Positions 41,538 through 52,093 of a DNA stretch of 64,000 nt are shown here, piece after piece. Source of the DNA: Pyrenophora tritici-repentis (taxonomy: Eukaryota; Ascomycota; Dothideomycetes; Pleosporales; Pleosporaceae); NCBI RefSeq assembly GCF_003171515.1, contig NC_089390.1, positions 434,001-498,000 of the forward strand, in the 5' to 3' direction. Each line of letters starts with the position of its first letter. Position 1 is the stretch's first letter. The translations under genes were made by a program, and so were the position numbers. The notes below the pieces were generated by a model. The model searched no databases, had not been told where the DNA came from, and was given only the letters and a program-made list of their open reading frames with translations.

Positions 41538-43358
41538 TTAAACCTCACCCACCACACTCCCACTCCCCACACTACCCCCCAAATCCCAATAATTCCCCCT
41601 CGACCCCCCACTCCTCTTACTCTTCTTGGTACTCTGACTAGCACAACTACTACTACTACGCAGCTTGGCCGCCTTGGCACCTAACCCGACAGCTGGTGGT
41701 GGTGGTGTGTAGTAAGCAGCATAGCGCCTAGACTCCCTTTGGTGAGAAGATGATAGTAGCGCGGACGACGTGGGGAGTCTGTTACTTGACGACGTCCGGT
41801 TTACCAAAGGGTGGTTCTGGCGGATGATGGCTGCTCTGCGAGCGGAGCTGTGGTTGTCTTCGTTGCTGGTGGCCTGGGAAGAGGGTACTGGTGCTGTTTG
41901 GGCTTTTGATTGTGGTTGGGCTCGTGGTGGGAGGGATGAGGAGGAGGAAATGCTGGGGCGGCGCGACGAGGAGAAGCGTTTCATGAGGAAGTTGAAGATC
42001 ATTTTGACGTCGAGTTCGCGCTCCCAGTATTCGCGTTCGCGGGCAAGGTCGTCGGCGATGGAGGTGTCGGGTGTGGGGGTTGGGGCTTCGGTGGGCTCCT
42101 CTTCGATGCCCCAGAGGGAGGCTTCGCTGTAGGTGTTTGAGGCTTGGACGGGGAAGGTGGGTGCGAATTGCGCAGATGCCGGTGATGTCGTGGGTTGCGA
42201 GCTTGACGGTCGCGTGGAAAGTGGGTCAGATGCGAGGGTTGTGTTTGACTTGACGGTCGTAAGACCTGCGTAGTCCGGCACTGCTTGTGTACGTTGGTAG
42301 GTAGAGAAGGCTCCAGGGTGTTCAGAGAGCTGGTTGACCAGGGTCCCGAGTTCTTGTGCGACCCTCTCGAGCAGCTTTGTCTGCCATGTGTCATCGGAGA
42401 GTTGAGACGCATCAACACCCGCCTCTTGCAGGGCCCTGTCGGTAGAGTACTCGGCGGGCGTGCCTGGTGTGGGTGTGACAGCTTCGTCTGGTAGCGACTC
42501 TCCGAATATGACTGACAGAGTGTCGTCGTCTAGACCGATAAGATCCCGAATCACCCGTCTTGTTATACGTTGCCAGAAGGACATGTTCTCTGTGCCTTCA
42601 TCGGACGAGTCGCTTTGCGCACTCAACACAGATTGGGCCACTGTTGGCAACGTTCTTGTGGACGCTTGCTGTGCATTATCCACTCGACTTCGTCCGTTGC
42701 TGACCATGCTCATGCGCCGTCTCCTCCTGGTTTCCTTCTCAATCTCTTCCAACAGCGCCTTGCTCTGTTCTAACCGCCATCTCTCGACGCGCATTCGCTT
42801 CTCCTCCTCTGTGCTTATCCCCTCGGCATCTTCCAGTATAGTGAGATGTCGCTGTACACTGGATCGGCGTCTCGGTGCTCGTCTTCGGCGCTCAAACTGC
42901 CACATGTGCTGCTGCATTGTCGCGTCTGGCTCGAACTCGCCCAGTCCGTCGTGGGTTGGTAATACCGTATCGGCACTTTGCTGGACCCTGCCTACTGGAA
43001 CACCAAACTCGGATGGCTCATGAAAAGCATGTAAGCCCTCATCCAAGCTGTCGAGCTCCTCCTCTGTACCAAGAAATGTGCCGACATCGTCGTCATGGTC
43101 AGACCGCGCCGCAGTCTCTAAGGAGCCAAACTCGCTGAATCGCGACAGACCAGCTGTTCGCGGGGTTCGGTCGGTCGAGGTGGTATGCGTGCGTGTGGTT
43201 ACGGAAGGGGCGTTCGGGGAGAAGAGAACCCATTCCTCCGATTGCTCAAGGGGTCTCTGAATTTGAGGTGCGGTAGTTGTAGCTTCGGCAGTGGCGTCCG
43301 GAGCATTGTAGGATATCTGTCGTCCGCCCTGCGGCCTATGTTGCTGTATAAAAGCCAT
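41538..43358 (-). CDS. conserved-looking hypothetical protein, 606 aa
   Basis: A single open frame from ATG 43356-43358 to TAA 41538. I do not recognise the family. Visible features are an N-terminal motif EEWVLFSPNAPS (about 41-52), an acidic stretch (about 85-105), an Arg-rich segment RRRRAPRRRSS (about 156-166), a predicted coiled coil or amphipathic helix (about 178-215, EEEKRMRVERWRLEQSKALLEEI), a folded-looking segment MSFWQRITRRVIRDLIGLDDDTLSVIFG (about 256-283), and a long Ser/Pro-rich tail ending NYWDLGGSVGSGS. The tail motif and the WQRITRRVIRDLIGLDD block look like conserved islands in an otherwise disordered protein. No signal peptide or membrane span. Function unknown. Confidence 0.8.
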   Translation of the reverse strand: MAFIQQHRPQGGRQISYNAPDATAEATTTAPQIQRPLEQSEEWVLFSPNAPSVTTRTHTTSTDRTPRTAGLSRFSEFGSLETAARSDHDDDVGTFLGTEEELDSLDEGLHAFHEPSEFGVPVGRVQQSADTVLPTHDGLGEFEPDATMQQHMWQFERRRRAPRRRSSVQRHLTILEDAEGISTEEEKRMRVERWRLEQSKALLEEIEKETRRRRRMSMVSNGRSRVDNAQQASTRTLPTVAQSVLSAQSDSSDEGTENMSFWQRITRRVIRDLIGLDDDTLSVIFGESLPDEAVTPTPGTPAEYSTDRALQEAGVDASQLSDDTWQTKLLERVAQELGTLVNQLSEHPGAFSTYQRTQAVPDYAGLTTVKSNTTLASDPLSTRPSSSQPTTSPASAQFAPTFPVQASNTYSEASLWGIEEEPTEAPTPTPDTSIADDLAREREYWERELDVKMIFNFLMKRFSSSRRPSISSSSSLPPRAQPQSKAQTAPVPSSQATSNEDNHSSARRAAIIRQNHPLVNRTSSSNRLPTSSALLSSSHQRESRRYAAYYTPPPPAVGLGAKAAKLRSSSSCASQSTKKSKRSGGSRGNYWDLGGSVGSGSVVGEV

Positions 43359-44786
43359 GGTGTGGCAGTCGAGGTGTGGTGCGGTGTAATGAGCACGTCA
43401 CACGGGTACAAACTGTCGTATGCGCTGCGGGGAGGCGAATGTCTGGAAAAGATGATAGGATGATTCGAGCGCGTCGCGGTGGCGGCGGCAGCGTGCTTAT
43501 CGTCTCGCTGGCCTCATGCCCCGTGAATGTTTACCGCTCCCTAGAGACGAGAGAGGGGAAGGGCAGGTGTATGATGTACAGATGTCGCTAACACGCGCTA
43601 GACAAAAACAGGCCGTCTACTGCAGGTGGCGGCTGATCAGGCGCGATATCGGGAAAACAAAAGCTGCGGGCGATCTATCAAAGGGTACACGTATACAGCG
43701 GTGTAAAAGTGTCTGGGGGACAGCTGAAGGTTTGCAGGTTATGTAGGTAAGACGCGTGAGGTTTACATGCGTGTCGCTGGGGGTTATCTGCACCACATGG
43801 AGGGGACCATGCCACCATGCATGCCATGTAAGGCCGCAGGTGCCCTGATAAGATAGGGACGCACACTAAGCACCCCCGCGGCGCTCATCCTCTGAGGCGG
43901 CCTACCACCACCCAATGCCCGACCCGGAGACTGTGATCTTCCAAGCGATGACGAGATGAGCCGTCAATTACTCACTCAAAAAGAGTCTTTCCTGTGGAAG
44001 ATCCGAAAAAGCGCCTGAACCTTCTTTTTCCTGCACCGGAATCATCGTCGCGGCCCGGAATCTTCCTTGAAACAAGTCACGCAATTGCGCACATCGCACG
44101 CGCACCCTCACCTGCTTCTTACGCCATACCTCATGCCATGGCCCGTCAGACTACATACGGCAAGGCGTAATCTGAGCTAGCTGGCAATCACCGCCAACCT
44201 GGCGTAGCATAGATTGTGTATGCAGTCCGGATACGAGCCAGCTGGCAGTCACGAAAAGCTTCCCGAGCGCGGCTTACGTAGAAAATGCAATATCTGTCTC
44301 ATCTCCACCCTCAATTGTGCCCCTGAACTGTTCTTTTGCTGTCGCCTCTTGTTTGCTTGTTGTCGTCCGAGAATCCAGCGAGAAGGGTTCTTTTGACGTC
44401 AGCTATTCCGAGCCTTCTCCATGCCGAACATCGCTCCCCTTTCGGCGACTGTCGCCCGCTTGACTTGCCCAAGGCGGCAGTACCTGTGAATGTACCTTTG
44501 AAGATGACACAAAGTTGCAGACGCAAATTTTGCAAATTTCCGACTTGACTCAAACATGACGACACGTTAGTCATTTGGGTGCTCACCGTCTCCTATCCGT
44601 GTCGTCACTGGAGCATAGGAGCGAGTCTTGAGAAAATAACAACAACATACAAGCAAAATGCTACATAGGTATCTCGAAAGGACGCAATCTTGGTACAGTA
44701 TCAATGCAACAAAACGCCGTGCAGCCGTACAGCAGGTGAAATAAAACGTCGCAATCCGTGATATCATATTCCCGTGTTTCCTATCA
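43359..44786. other. 1.4-kb intergenic stretch, no gene recognised
   Basis: It holds the promoter of the 606-aa gene and the 3' region of the VPS62-like gene. Short ORFs here have no recognisable features. Confidence 0.6.
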
Positions 44787-46766
44787 TCAAGACGCGGAAT
44801 CGTATTCTGCACCAAACACCCGTTTGGCATCTTCCTCGCTCATCTCCTCGCCCTCGCCAACGTTCACCCATCTCTTCATAATGCTGGACCTCTCTTCAGG
44901 CCGTCCCTTGAGCACACACTCGCCATTGCCTTGGCAAATTTCTTGTCGTCCCAAATTCTTGAAACGAGGACCGAGCGGCCCATTGACGTAATGATACTGG
45001 CCCAGGAAACGATATTGTCGGGGGTCGCTGAGTGGGTAGAACTTGTCGCCCCAGTGGCCGGCAAAGTAGAACCATGACACGGGTGCGACAGGGTTTAGAT
45101 TGGAAGGAACCAACTTGTCGTGTTGGTAATCGTATTTGTACGAGTACATGTTCATGACCGGGTCCCAGAGAGGACCACGGTCTGTGACATCATGCAGGAT
45201 GCCACCAGGCAATACGTATGGATGTAAGCCTGCAGTGGCGTACATGGCGTGGGTTCCGGTAGCAGAGAAACCGATAGGCTGGAAACGTTAATACGTAACT
45301 GATTGTTTTGACAGGTACCAACTTACCCTCTGCCCACTCTTCTCTACAGCGTCCCAAGCGTATGCTTCACCGAAGCTGTGTTCACTGAAAAACACCGCTT
45401 TAGGCTTGCCATGCTGGAATCTAACAACAGTGTGTTCCCAGTCTCCAACATGATTGCCAAAACGCACATTGAAGACTGCGTTGCCAAGGTTGTAGCTGTA
45501 GAAGAAGAACCAGAACGCGTCCACTACCCCGTCACCCTTATCCACGACGACCAATGGTACAGGCGCGTCGCTTCGTCCGCCTACAACTTTCTTCCCAGTA
45601 TATTTCCTTCGGCTGAAGCGTAGTTCGGATCGCCATTCGCTGTCGTCATCAACAAGCTCTTCACCTTCGGGCGTCTTGGTTGGAATGGGAAGACCAGATG
45701 ATGTGGGATCCGGTCGAATTCCACCGCGGTCCTTGGTGTCACCCAAACCTACGTGCCACCAGCTATACTTTTTAGCGTTTTTGTCTTGTTTGATGCGACC
45801 ATTCGGCCCGTCTCCATGTTGCCACTCATCGTCGTCATCGTCGTCGTTTGGTGCGGTAGGAATGTTGTAGTCCGCACCCAACCAAGCCGGACGATCCTCA
45901 ACGTTGTCGTCGCTCTGCAGGTATACGAATCTTCCCCACTTGTTAAGCTCGCCGAGATTGCTAATGTTTGGATGGTTACTCGTCGCTTGCATGGGCGTAT
46001 AGTTTAGATGTGGTGTTGTGTGTATCAAATGCTCTCCCATGTCACCGGGCCAGTATTCTTCACCCGAGTAGAGATGTATCAATGGCGCATGATCTATAAC
46101 GTATTGTGGTATCTCGCGCTCATCCATTGGCTTATAATCCTCGGGTATTGTCCTCGCATCGTGCCAGAAATCTTTCAGGTCGGGATGGGCGCCATGTCCG
46201 GTATCAACCTGTTGATATCCGTAGCCATCCAAGTTCTGGGTGGTCCAGTTGTCCTTGTTCAAATGCGACAGGCCACATATCCCAAACCATCTACAAGCCT
46301 TGCGATCCAGCCATGATCGCGAGGACGCCACCCATGCTCTTTCCTCTGCCCGTTCTTCACCCGGAGGTGTCAAGTAATCAAACAAGAGGTCCTGGTATAC
46401 TTGAGAGAACGTAAAGAGCCCAAACAAGGTACCGACAGCGGTCATTGCAGGTTTTCTGCTCTTCATGTCTTTATCTTGCTCGGACGGTGAGTCCACAATT
46501 CCGGCTACAGCGGTGGGAGATTGCGCAAACGACTGGTCTTGTGACGAATGTTCCTCGGGGGTATCGATGGTAGGTATAATATATCGGTCGGAGGCGTCCC
46601 GCGCAGCGTCCGAAGGTTCGACGACAGTGTTGGTTGAGTAGATGGCTATCGGAGGATAATCGGTAATGTCCACTCGAGGTAAAGATGACGAAGGGAGCGG
46701 TGACGGCAGGAACGCCTGAAGCGGAGCCTGGCCTCCGCCATGGTGGAGGGAGGGTACGATTGGCAC
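44787..46766 (-). CDS. VPS62: VPS62-like protein (vacuolar protein sorting 62)
   Basis: Member of the fungal Vps62/DUF946 family; the yeast protein is linked to cytoplasm-to-vacuole protein delivery, molecular role unclear. Two exons: 45327-46766 and 44787-45278, joined over a 48-nt intron (GTAAGT..CCAG) that falls between QR and PIGFSATGTHAMY. Family-like blocks include HLYSGEEYWPGDMGEHLIHT, FFFYSYNLGNAVF, GNHVGDWEHT and FFSEHSFGEAYAW. A hydrophobic stretch (MTAVGTLFGLFTFSQVY, about residue 108 on) may be a signal anchor. The 5' end is unsure: the frame reaches 46766 only as a GTG, right after CTGACTAGTCAG, which looks like a branch and acceptor site. The true start may be an upstream exon or the internal ATG before KSRKPAMTAVG. 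Confidence 0.82.
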
Positions 46767-47690
46767 TGACTAGTCAGCATGGATTACATTCTTCAACGGG
46801 AAACGCAACGTCAAAGCGCAGGGTCTTGTGATACGCTGTGGGAAGGGAAGGACCGGTAGCCGATACTGCCGGAAGGCTGGGTATGCGGGTTGACGGTTGG
46901 CAGGCGCAGGAAAAGTCCGCACTGATCAACACCAGGACGTCCGTTACGAGGCCCATATATCTTGGGATTGGGCTAATCGCGTGTCCGAAAAAGGGGATAA
47001 ACACGAGTATGACGATATCCCATGATGACTTGACTGGCATAATGCGGCCGGACATGCGCGGAAGTGCACTTACTGATTCAAAATGAGTTCCCGATTGGCG
47101 CCGAACCTGGGCTCCCAAGACACACAATGCTTAGTAGAGGGGTGCGATTAAGGAGGTGGATGAACAACGCATGTAGGAAGATGTGATTGTAGGTGGTGCG
47201 TATTGATGTTTGAGGCATGACAGACAGCTCCAAGCTGGGCATACGTCGTTCACCCTAAGCAGGGGCCGATGCGGGGACCTCGGTAGCAATGCGGCTCTCC
47301 ATGAACGTGGCTCCAGGCACGGGCTGCGAGCCTATCGATAGCCACAATATGGGGAGAAGCTTGTACAGTGGGCCTGGATGTGGCTGCATGCAATGATCCA
47401 GTTGCGGTATGTTTGCTTTCTGAGAGGTGTGGTTTGCAGCTTATCGCGCGGGCCTAGCTATCGCCAGACTGCCATCTCAATCATATACGGATGTAGCATT
47501 TTATGATAGACCACTAGCACCTACCCAAGAGCTTGTCGCAGATCGTATTAACGTGGCAGTGTGTGAATGGTAAGCTTTGGTATGGGGGCAGTATTCTTTT
47601 CTTCCGATTGGGGGTGCAAAAAGATATGCCGGTCAGTCCAACATGAAAGAACCATGAGAGAACTGTCAATCTTCAGACTGCTAACATCGC
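46767..47690. other. intergenic, possible 5' exon or UTR intron of VPS62
   Basis: On minus a strong donor (GTAAGTGC) near 47075 and an acceptor at 46767 could define an intron of about 310 nt upstream of the VPS62 frame. No other gene is supported. Confidence 0.4.
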
Positions 47691-47697
47691 AAAAAAA
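47691..47697 (-). terminator. Pol III terminator of tRNA-Tyr
   Basis: A run of seven T on minus, 9 nt after the tRNA 3' end, the standard RNA polymerase III stop signal. Confidence 0.85.
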
Positions 47698-47706
47698 GAA
47701 TGGTTT

Positions 47707-47846
47707 TCTCCGCTCCCAGAATCGAACTAGGGACCTTTCGATAACAATTGCTATTACAGTCGAACGTGATAACTAGTGGAATGTTAGATGATGAATTAAG
47801 GGTAGTGGGAGAAGGTTTGTACGTACACCAACTACACCAAGCGGAG
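47707..47846 (-). tRNA. tRNA-Tyr(GTA) with anticodon-loop intron and D-loop insertion
   Basis: The acceptor stem CTCCGCT/AGCGGAG pairs perfectly, with C1-G72 and A73, the eukaryotic tyrosine identity set. The T arm is CCTAG/CTGGG with loop TTCGATT. The anticodon stem is TTCGA/TCGAA, loop CTGTAA..A with anticodon GTA and an 11-nt intron after position 37, as expected for tRNA-Tyr. The D stem is GTG/CAC, but between AGTTGGT and TATCAC lies a 55-nt extra segment (47772-47826). This segment begins GTACGT, contains ATCTAAC and ends CACTAG plus T, like a small spliceosomal intron. The A box upstream of it, the B box and the Pol III terminator are intact. Standard tRNA finders may miss the gene because of the insertion. 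Confidence 0.88.
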
Positions 47847-48068
47847 CTGTACGACCCAAGGGCCGTGCTTGATACTTTGATGAAAAATTTTGCCATGTAT
47901 TATCTTATAATCTCACCTTCTTGCGGATCTGTGCAGTAAGTGGGGTCGCTTCCAACTTTTCAGTCAGCTTTACCGACATTCGACACCGCTCCATTAATCG
48001 AAACTAGCCCCACCATATTGAATCCTTTGAAGTTCGCGGCCACACCCTGCAACTCCGCAACTGCAAGC

Positions 48069-48836
48069 ATGGCCGACCAAGAAGATGACGATTGGGAGTA
48101 CGAGTACGACGAGAACGAGACGGAAGACTTTTACATTCCACTCGATTTATCTAATGTTCCCGCCGCGCAAATTCCCATGGTCTCGCAAGGTAGACCGGGC
48201 CACCCGACTTTGCTAAAGAGCCGACTGCGTGCGCTGAATGCGGCTCGAGCTCAACCAGCCGTTATCGCTGCTGATACCACCAACGGGCAAGAGACGGCTA
48301 CTATGGGCGAGGTACAGGTAGTAGGTCTGCATACGCCTAACCCTCTGGTTATGTACAACGGTCAGTTGCTAAGTTGCCATTGGACTTCGACTATTGGAAC
48401 CGACATGTTCTTCGTGAAGCCTGATGCGAATCAGTCCCAACCGCTGCGATCCTTGCCTTCCGTAGATTTGCTGTCTCTGGGCTCTGCAAAGTTGGTTGCA
48501 AAGGTTGGAAGGCTGCGCCCGCGCGATGATCTCTTCGACAGTACTGGTGATGCGCAACAACCAACGGGGTCCATGCCAGCTCAAGGCGACACTCAAACTT
48601 CTCCCGCACAGAATTCCAACTTGGCCGGAGAACAACATTCTAGTAGCGGAGAAGTTAAACCAGCTCTGCCCAGCTTCCTTGCGAGGTTGAACGAGGCAAA
48701 AGCGAAGAAAGGAGAAAAGGCGCGCTTGGTCATCACAAAAATATCTGAAGGTTCCCGTTTGGTGGCCGAAAGGGTAGATACTACAAACCGCACCTCGGCA
48801 CAATCACGTGGTGATACTGTTATGGGTGGCACTTGA
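48069..48836 (+). CDS. sfc7: TFIIIC subunit 6 (tau55-related)
   Basis: A subunit of transcription factor IIIC, which binds the A and B boxes of tRNA genes and recruits TFIIIB and RNA polymerase III. The 255-aa protein starts at ATG 48069 (MADQEDDDWEYEYDENETED); the open frame extends further upstream only to non-ATG codons. The TFIIIC_sub6-type domain is seen as DFYIPLDLSNVP (about 20-31), LHTPNPLVMYNGQLLSCHW (about 87-105), GTDMFFVKP and PLRSLPSVDLLSLGSAKLV (about 127-145). The C-terminal third is polar and probably disordered. The symbol follows the fission yeast homologue; family assignment is stronger than the name. It lies 222 bp from the tRNA-Tyr gene, head to head. Confidence 0.82.
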   Translation: MADQEDDDWEYEYDENETEDFYIPLDLSNVPAAQIPMVSQGRPGHPTLLKSRLRALNAARAQPAVIAADTTNGQETATMGEVQVVGLHTPNPLVMYNGQLLSCHWTSTIGTDMFFVKPDANQSQPLRSLPSVDLLSLGSAKLVAKVGRLRPRDDLFDSTGDAQQPTGSMPAQGDTQTSPAQNSNLAGEQHSSSGEVKPALPSFLARLNEAKAKKGEKARLVITKISEGSRLVAERVDTTNRTSAQSRGDTVMGGT

Positions 48837-49307
48837 ACTGCATAGGCAGGAGCAATACGATAATGAAGGCGCCAAGTATTGCGCTCACTATGGGCAAAAG
48901 GACACTTCATGCAAGAGCCTGCCAGTGAAAGGTATTATTCGAACGAGGCAACGCCTACGAATTTATCCTAACTAAATCTTGCAGGCTCATAAGAAGGAAG
49001 AAGCGGCTTCCCCTTATGACGTACCTCAATGAGTGGGTGTGGTTTTTGGGAAAGGCCACCGGTGTCGTGTTAGGTACCGAATGGTTGTGGAACTGGAGTG
49101 CACGAGGGTTTACCTACAGCTCGCACTTTCCTCATCCGCGAATCGAGGTTACCTGTTACGTTAGATCCGAGTGATGAGAACTGCTGCTACGAGCTTGCAC
49201 CCTGACTATCCTAATGTCACAGACTGGAGACACTCGTTCGTTTTCTCGCTGTCCTGCTATCCTATTCAACATGCATTAATCCTAAAGTACGCTTCATTGT
49301 CTGCTTG
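48837..49307. other. intergenic, no gene recognised
   Basis: The 3' end of the TFIIIC gene and the promoter of the next gene; nothing else seen. Confidence 0.6.
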
Positions 49308-50997
49308 ATGCGGCGACGTCCAGACATTTCAAGAGATAAAACTATGCCCGAACAAGACTTGGATAGTTCCAGTGCATACTCACCTTACCTATACCACCTA
49401 TCTGGCAAAGACGTTGAGTACGAGACACGCCTCGGAGGAGATCATGCACAGAATTCACACGAAGACAGCGCCAAATTCACAAGAACAGAGGCTATCATAA
49501 TGAGAGAAGTAGCATTTTGGCAACAATCGCAAACTTGCGATGAATTTTGGACACCCAGAACACGACAGCATCGTCGGGTGAGCTCTATGAACTGGCTGAC
49601 CAATCTGTCTACGTGACTTCTGACGTTTTCAGGCACTCCCCACTGCGAGCCAACTCCTCAGACAATTGGAGGATAGAAAATCTTGTACAACTACCTTCTC
49701 AAACAACGGCACTGACTTCGAAGCCCTTCTTCAAGCCATCGCTTTACAGCTGCTAGCGGCTTGTTATACTGTGCTACCGGCCACAAGCGCAAACCACATC
49801 CCCATTTTCCAGCAGCGCAAGGAAACAGTAGTGATCACGGCTCTGCGCTCAAACTCTCGACATCGTCATTCCCCAGCCGCTGGCCACCAGGCTCGTCCAC
49901 CTTCTGAGGCGGCCTCGTGGCCTGGACTATATGTAGGGCCATCGATTGAAGAGAGGCTGGCAGAGCATGTCAGCCGCAGACGCAAATTGCGGAACAGCAG
50001 TGAGTATGTTCCACAGTTCACAGGTAGCGGATGGACCGACGGGCCACCTCCGTTCTCACGGGAAAAGCGGTCGTCACGATCAAGATCAAGTTCCGACTCG
50101 TCATCTGAACATGGATTCTTCTCAAGGTTGGTCTGCCAGGCAGCAATACCTAAAAACTATCGGCGAAAGCACAACACCATGTTTCTAAGCCGAACCTCGA
50201 AGTCGAATCGACCAAAGCAGCTACATCCGGAATATAAGCATGCCGCAGACCGCCGATCTTCTCATCAAGACGTTACTTCACAGCCCGTACAGCGTATACC
50301 GTCTGCACATCGCCTTCGTCATACCCAATCTGCACCACGCATTGCAGTGGAAGAAGAGGCACCAGTGCAGAGCCCCCACAACTTCATACGCCACGGCTCA
50401 GATCCTTCGATCGGCAGTCCTCTCGATTACCCTTTTCAAATTCCCCGGATCAGACGCACATCTGTCACGCCGAGTGTGAGCTTGCATCAAGAATCCCCTA
50501 TGCATGCTGAGGTGCGAGCGTGTGGACGAGGCGATCTCATCGCCGTCCAAGATTACTTTTATAATGTCCCCAAGACCCCGAGCCCCCCGCTACGACGACA
50601 CAGTACATGGAAGGTGCCGAATTGGCGACGAAAAGACAGCAGCTCTCTATCCCCATCTATTACCGAGACCCCCGGACAGTCAAAGCGGGCAAGTGGGTAT
50701 TTTGAGAGTGTCTACACTGGCAAGCATATTACACATCGAACAGATGACCCCGACCTTGCGGGACAAGAGCACGACGATGCTGGCCCTGAAATTGAGGATG
50801 ATCCAAGGTTGCAGAGGATGCTGAGCAACATCATAACTACCCCCAGCGACTGCGGATCCGTCGATAGCGACATGGAAAGGATGAAGAAGCGGAAGAGCAT
50901 TATCGAATCACCTGCTAAGGCTTATGAGATTGCCGAGCGATTTCAAGATAAGACCGGGGATGGGTTTGATCATTCATTGAGTAAAATACCGTGGTAG
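49308..50997 (+). CDS. hypothetical protein, 544 aa, disordered
   Basis: Two exons, 49308-49577 and 49633-50997, joined across a 55-nt intron (GTGAGC..TTTCAG). The splice joins RQHRR to ALPTASQLLRQLED in frame. I do not recognise the family. The protein is rich in Ser, Arg, His and Pro. A hydrophobic stretch, ALLQAIALQLLAACYTVLPA, lies near residue 120 and could be one membrane segment or a buried helix. Later conserved-looking pieces are DYFYNVPKTPSPPLRRHSTW and the C-terminal RMLSNIITTPSDCGS. An alternative start further downstream cannot be excluded. No function is proposed. Confidence 0.65.
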
Positions 50998-51073
50998 CGC
51001 GGAATGCGCAGATGACGAGGTCCGCACCGCGAAGACTCGCGTCAGACTCGGATACCTAGGCTGCACATTGAAC

Positions 51074-51784
51074 CTATGACCCTCCTTCGCCTGTAGGCCT
51101 ATACATCCTGTAAACCAACGAGTCCCTTAATCCAAGCACCGGGTTCTCAAAATCCTTGTCCCTCTTCTCGTGAAGCTTGAATCCAACCTTTGTCAAAACG
51201 TTCTGACTAGAGACCAACTCCGTATCCGTATGTGCCTCTGCGTAGTCGTATCGTGGTGCCAAGGGACCCTCAGCAGTGTTTCCGTTCTCCGTGGCCCTGT
51301 TGTTCGTACCCGCCCCCTTCATATCCTCTCCATAATGTCGCCCCGCGAAGTCTGCAATATTGCGACCAGAGTAATGCTCAAAGAACAGCGGCATGAACCC
51401 GCGCAGGGCCTCGGTTGCGTACCCGTATCCCCAATATGAGGTATTGAACATGTAGCCGATTTCTGGTGCACGAACAGCGCCTATGAGACCGATTACGCGG
51501 GGGCCAGCATGTTGCTCGAGAAGTTCGATGGCGAAGTTCCAGTTACCCTCAACGTTATGGCACTATAGAGTATTAGAGTGTATATATGGGTGAAAAGGGG
51601 GACTACAAACGCCTTGGATCCATGACCTCGCGCTCTCGAGATCGTCTGAAGGGAGTAATGACGTATGCTTCATACAGTCTGGATGTCTGCGCATCAAGAG
51701 TACGTCGTCTGCGTCGTCGAGGCGCAACGGCCTAAGCAGCAACCTTTCGGTCCTTGCGAACAATTTGGGATCAACCACTACCAT
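51074..51784 (-). CDS. GNAT-family N-acetyltransferase (RimJ/RimL type)
   Basis: Acetyl-CoA-dependent N-acetyltransferase of the GNAT fold; substrate unknown. Two exons, 51611-51784 and 51074-51562, split by a 48-nt intron (GTTTGT..CTATAG) between WIQG and CHNVEGNWNF. The protein is 220 aa from ATG 51784. The N-terminus TERLLLRPLRLDDADDV is the usual first strand and helix of this subgroup, HAGPRVIGLIGAV a central strand, and SYWGYGYATEALRGF the acetyl-CoA-binding loop and helix. A charged insertion (about 130-170) separates this from the last strand (VLTKVGFKLHEKRDKDF). Bacterial relatives modify ribosomal proteins or small molecules; fungal members are mostly uncharacterised. Confidence 0.87.
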
Positions 51785-52093
51785 CGCCACCAGATTTCAG
51801 AGTGAGGATCAAGAGTAACGCCATTTTCCTCTATGTGGCGCGCTGATTAAAAGTCAGCTTAAGAGTCAGGCTTCGTGTCGTGTGTCATCCAGCTGGGGCA
51901 GAGCTGAGCTGTGCGAGGTACCTTGCAGCAAATGGCGCTAGCTCCGACGTGTCGAACTTCAAGGTCTCGAAGTCCACACTTGTCTACCACACCGCATCCC
52001 CGACCAGACAACCAATCAACATGTCTTCTTGATCTACCTCTTACATCACTTTCAGGAGAACCGCGTCGAATTCGTCAGGCCCAGACGCTTACC

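Noticed and set aside
46774..47127. 117-codon ORF with hydrophobic stretches upstream of VPS62 as a separate gene
   Set aside because: No ATG-supported start with context, no family, and it overlaps the likely 5' intron or leader of VPS62.
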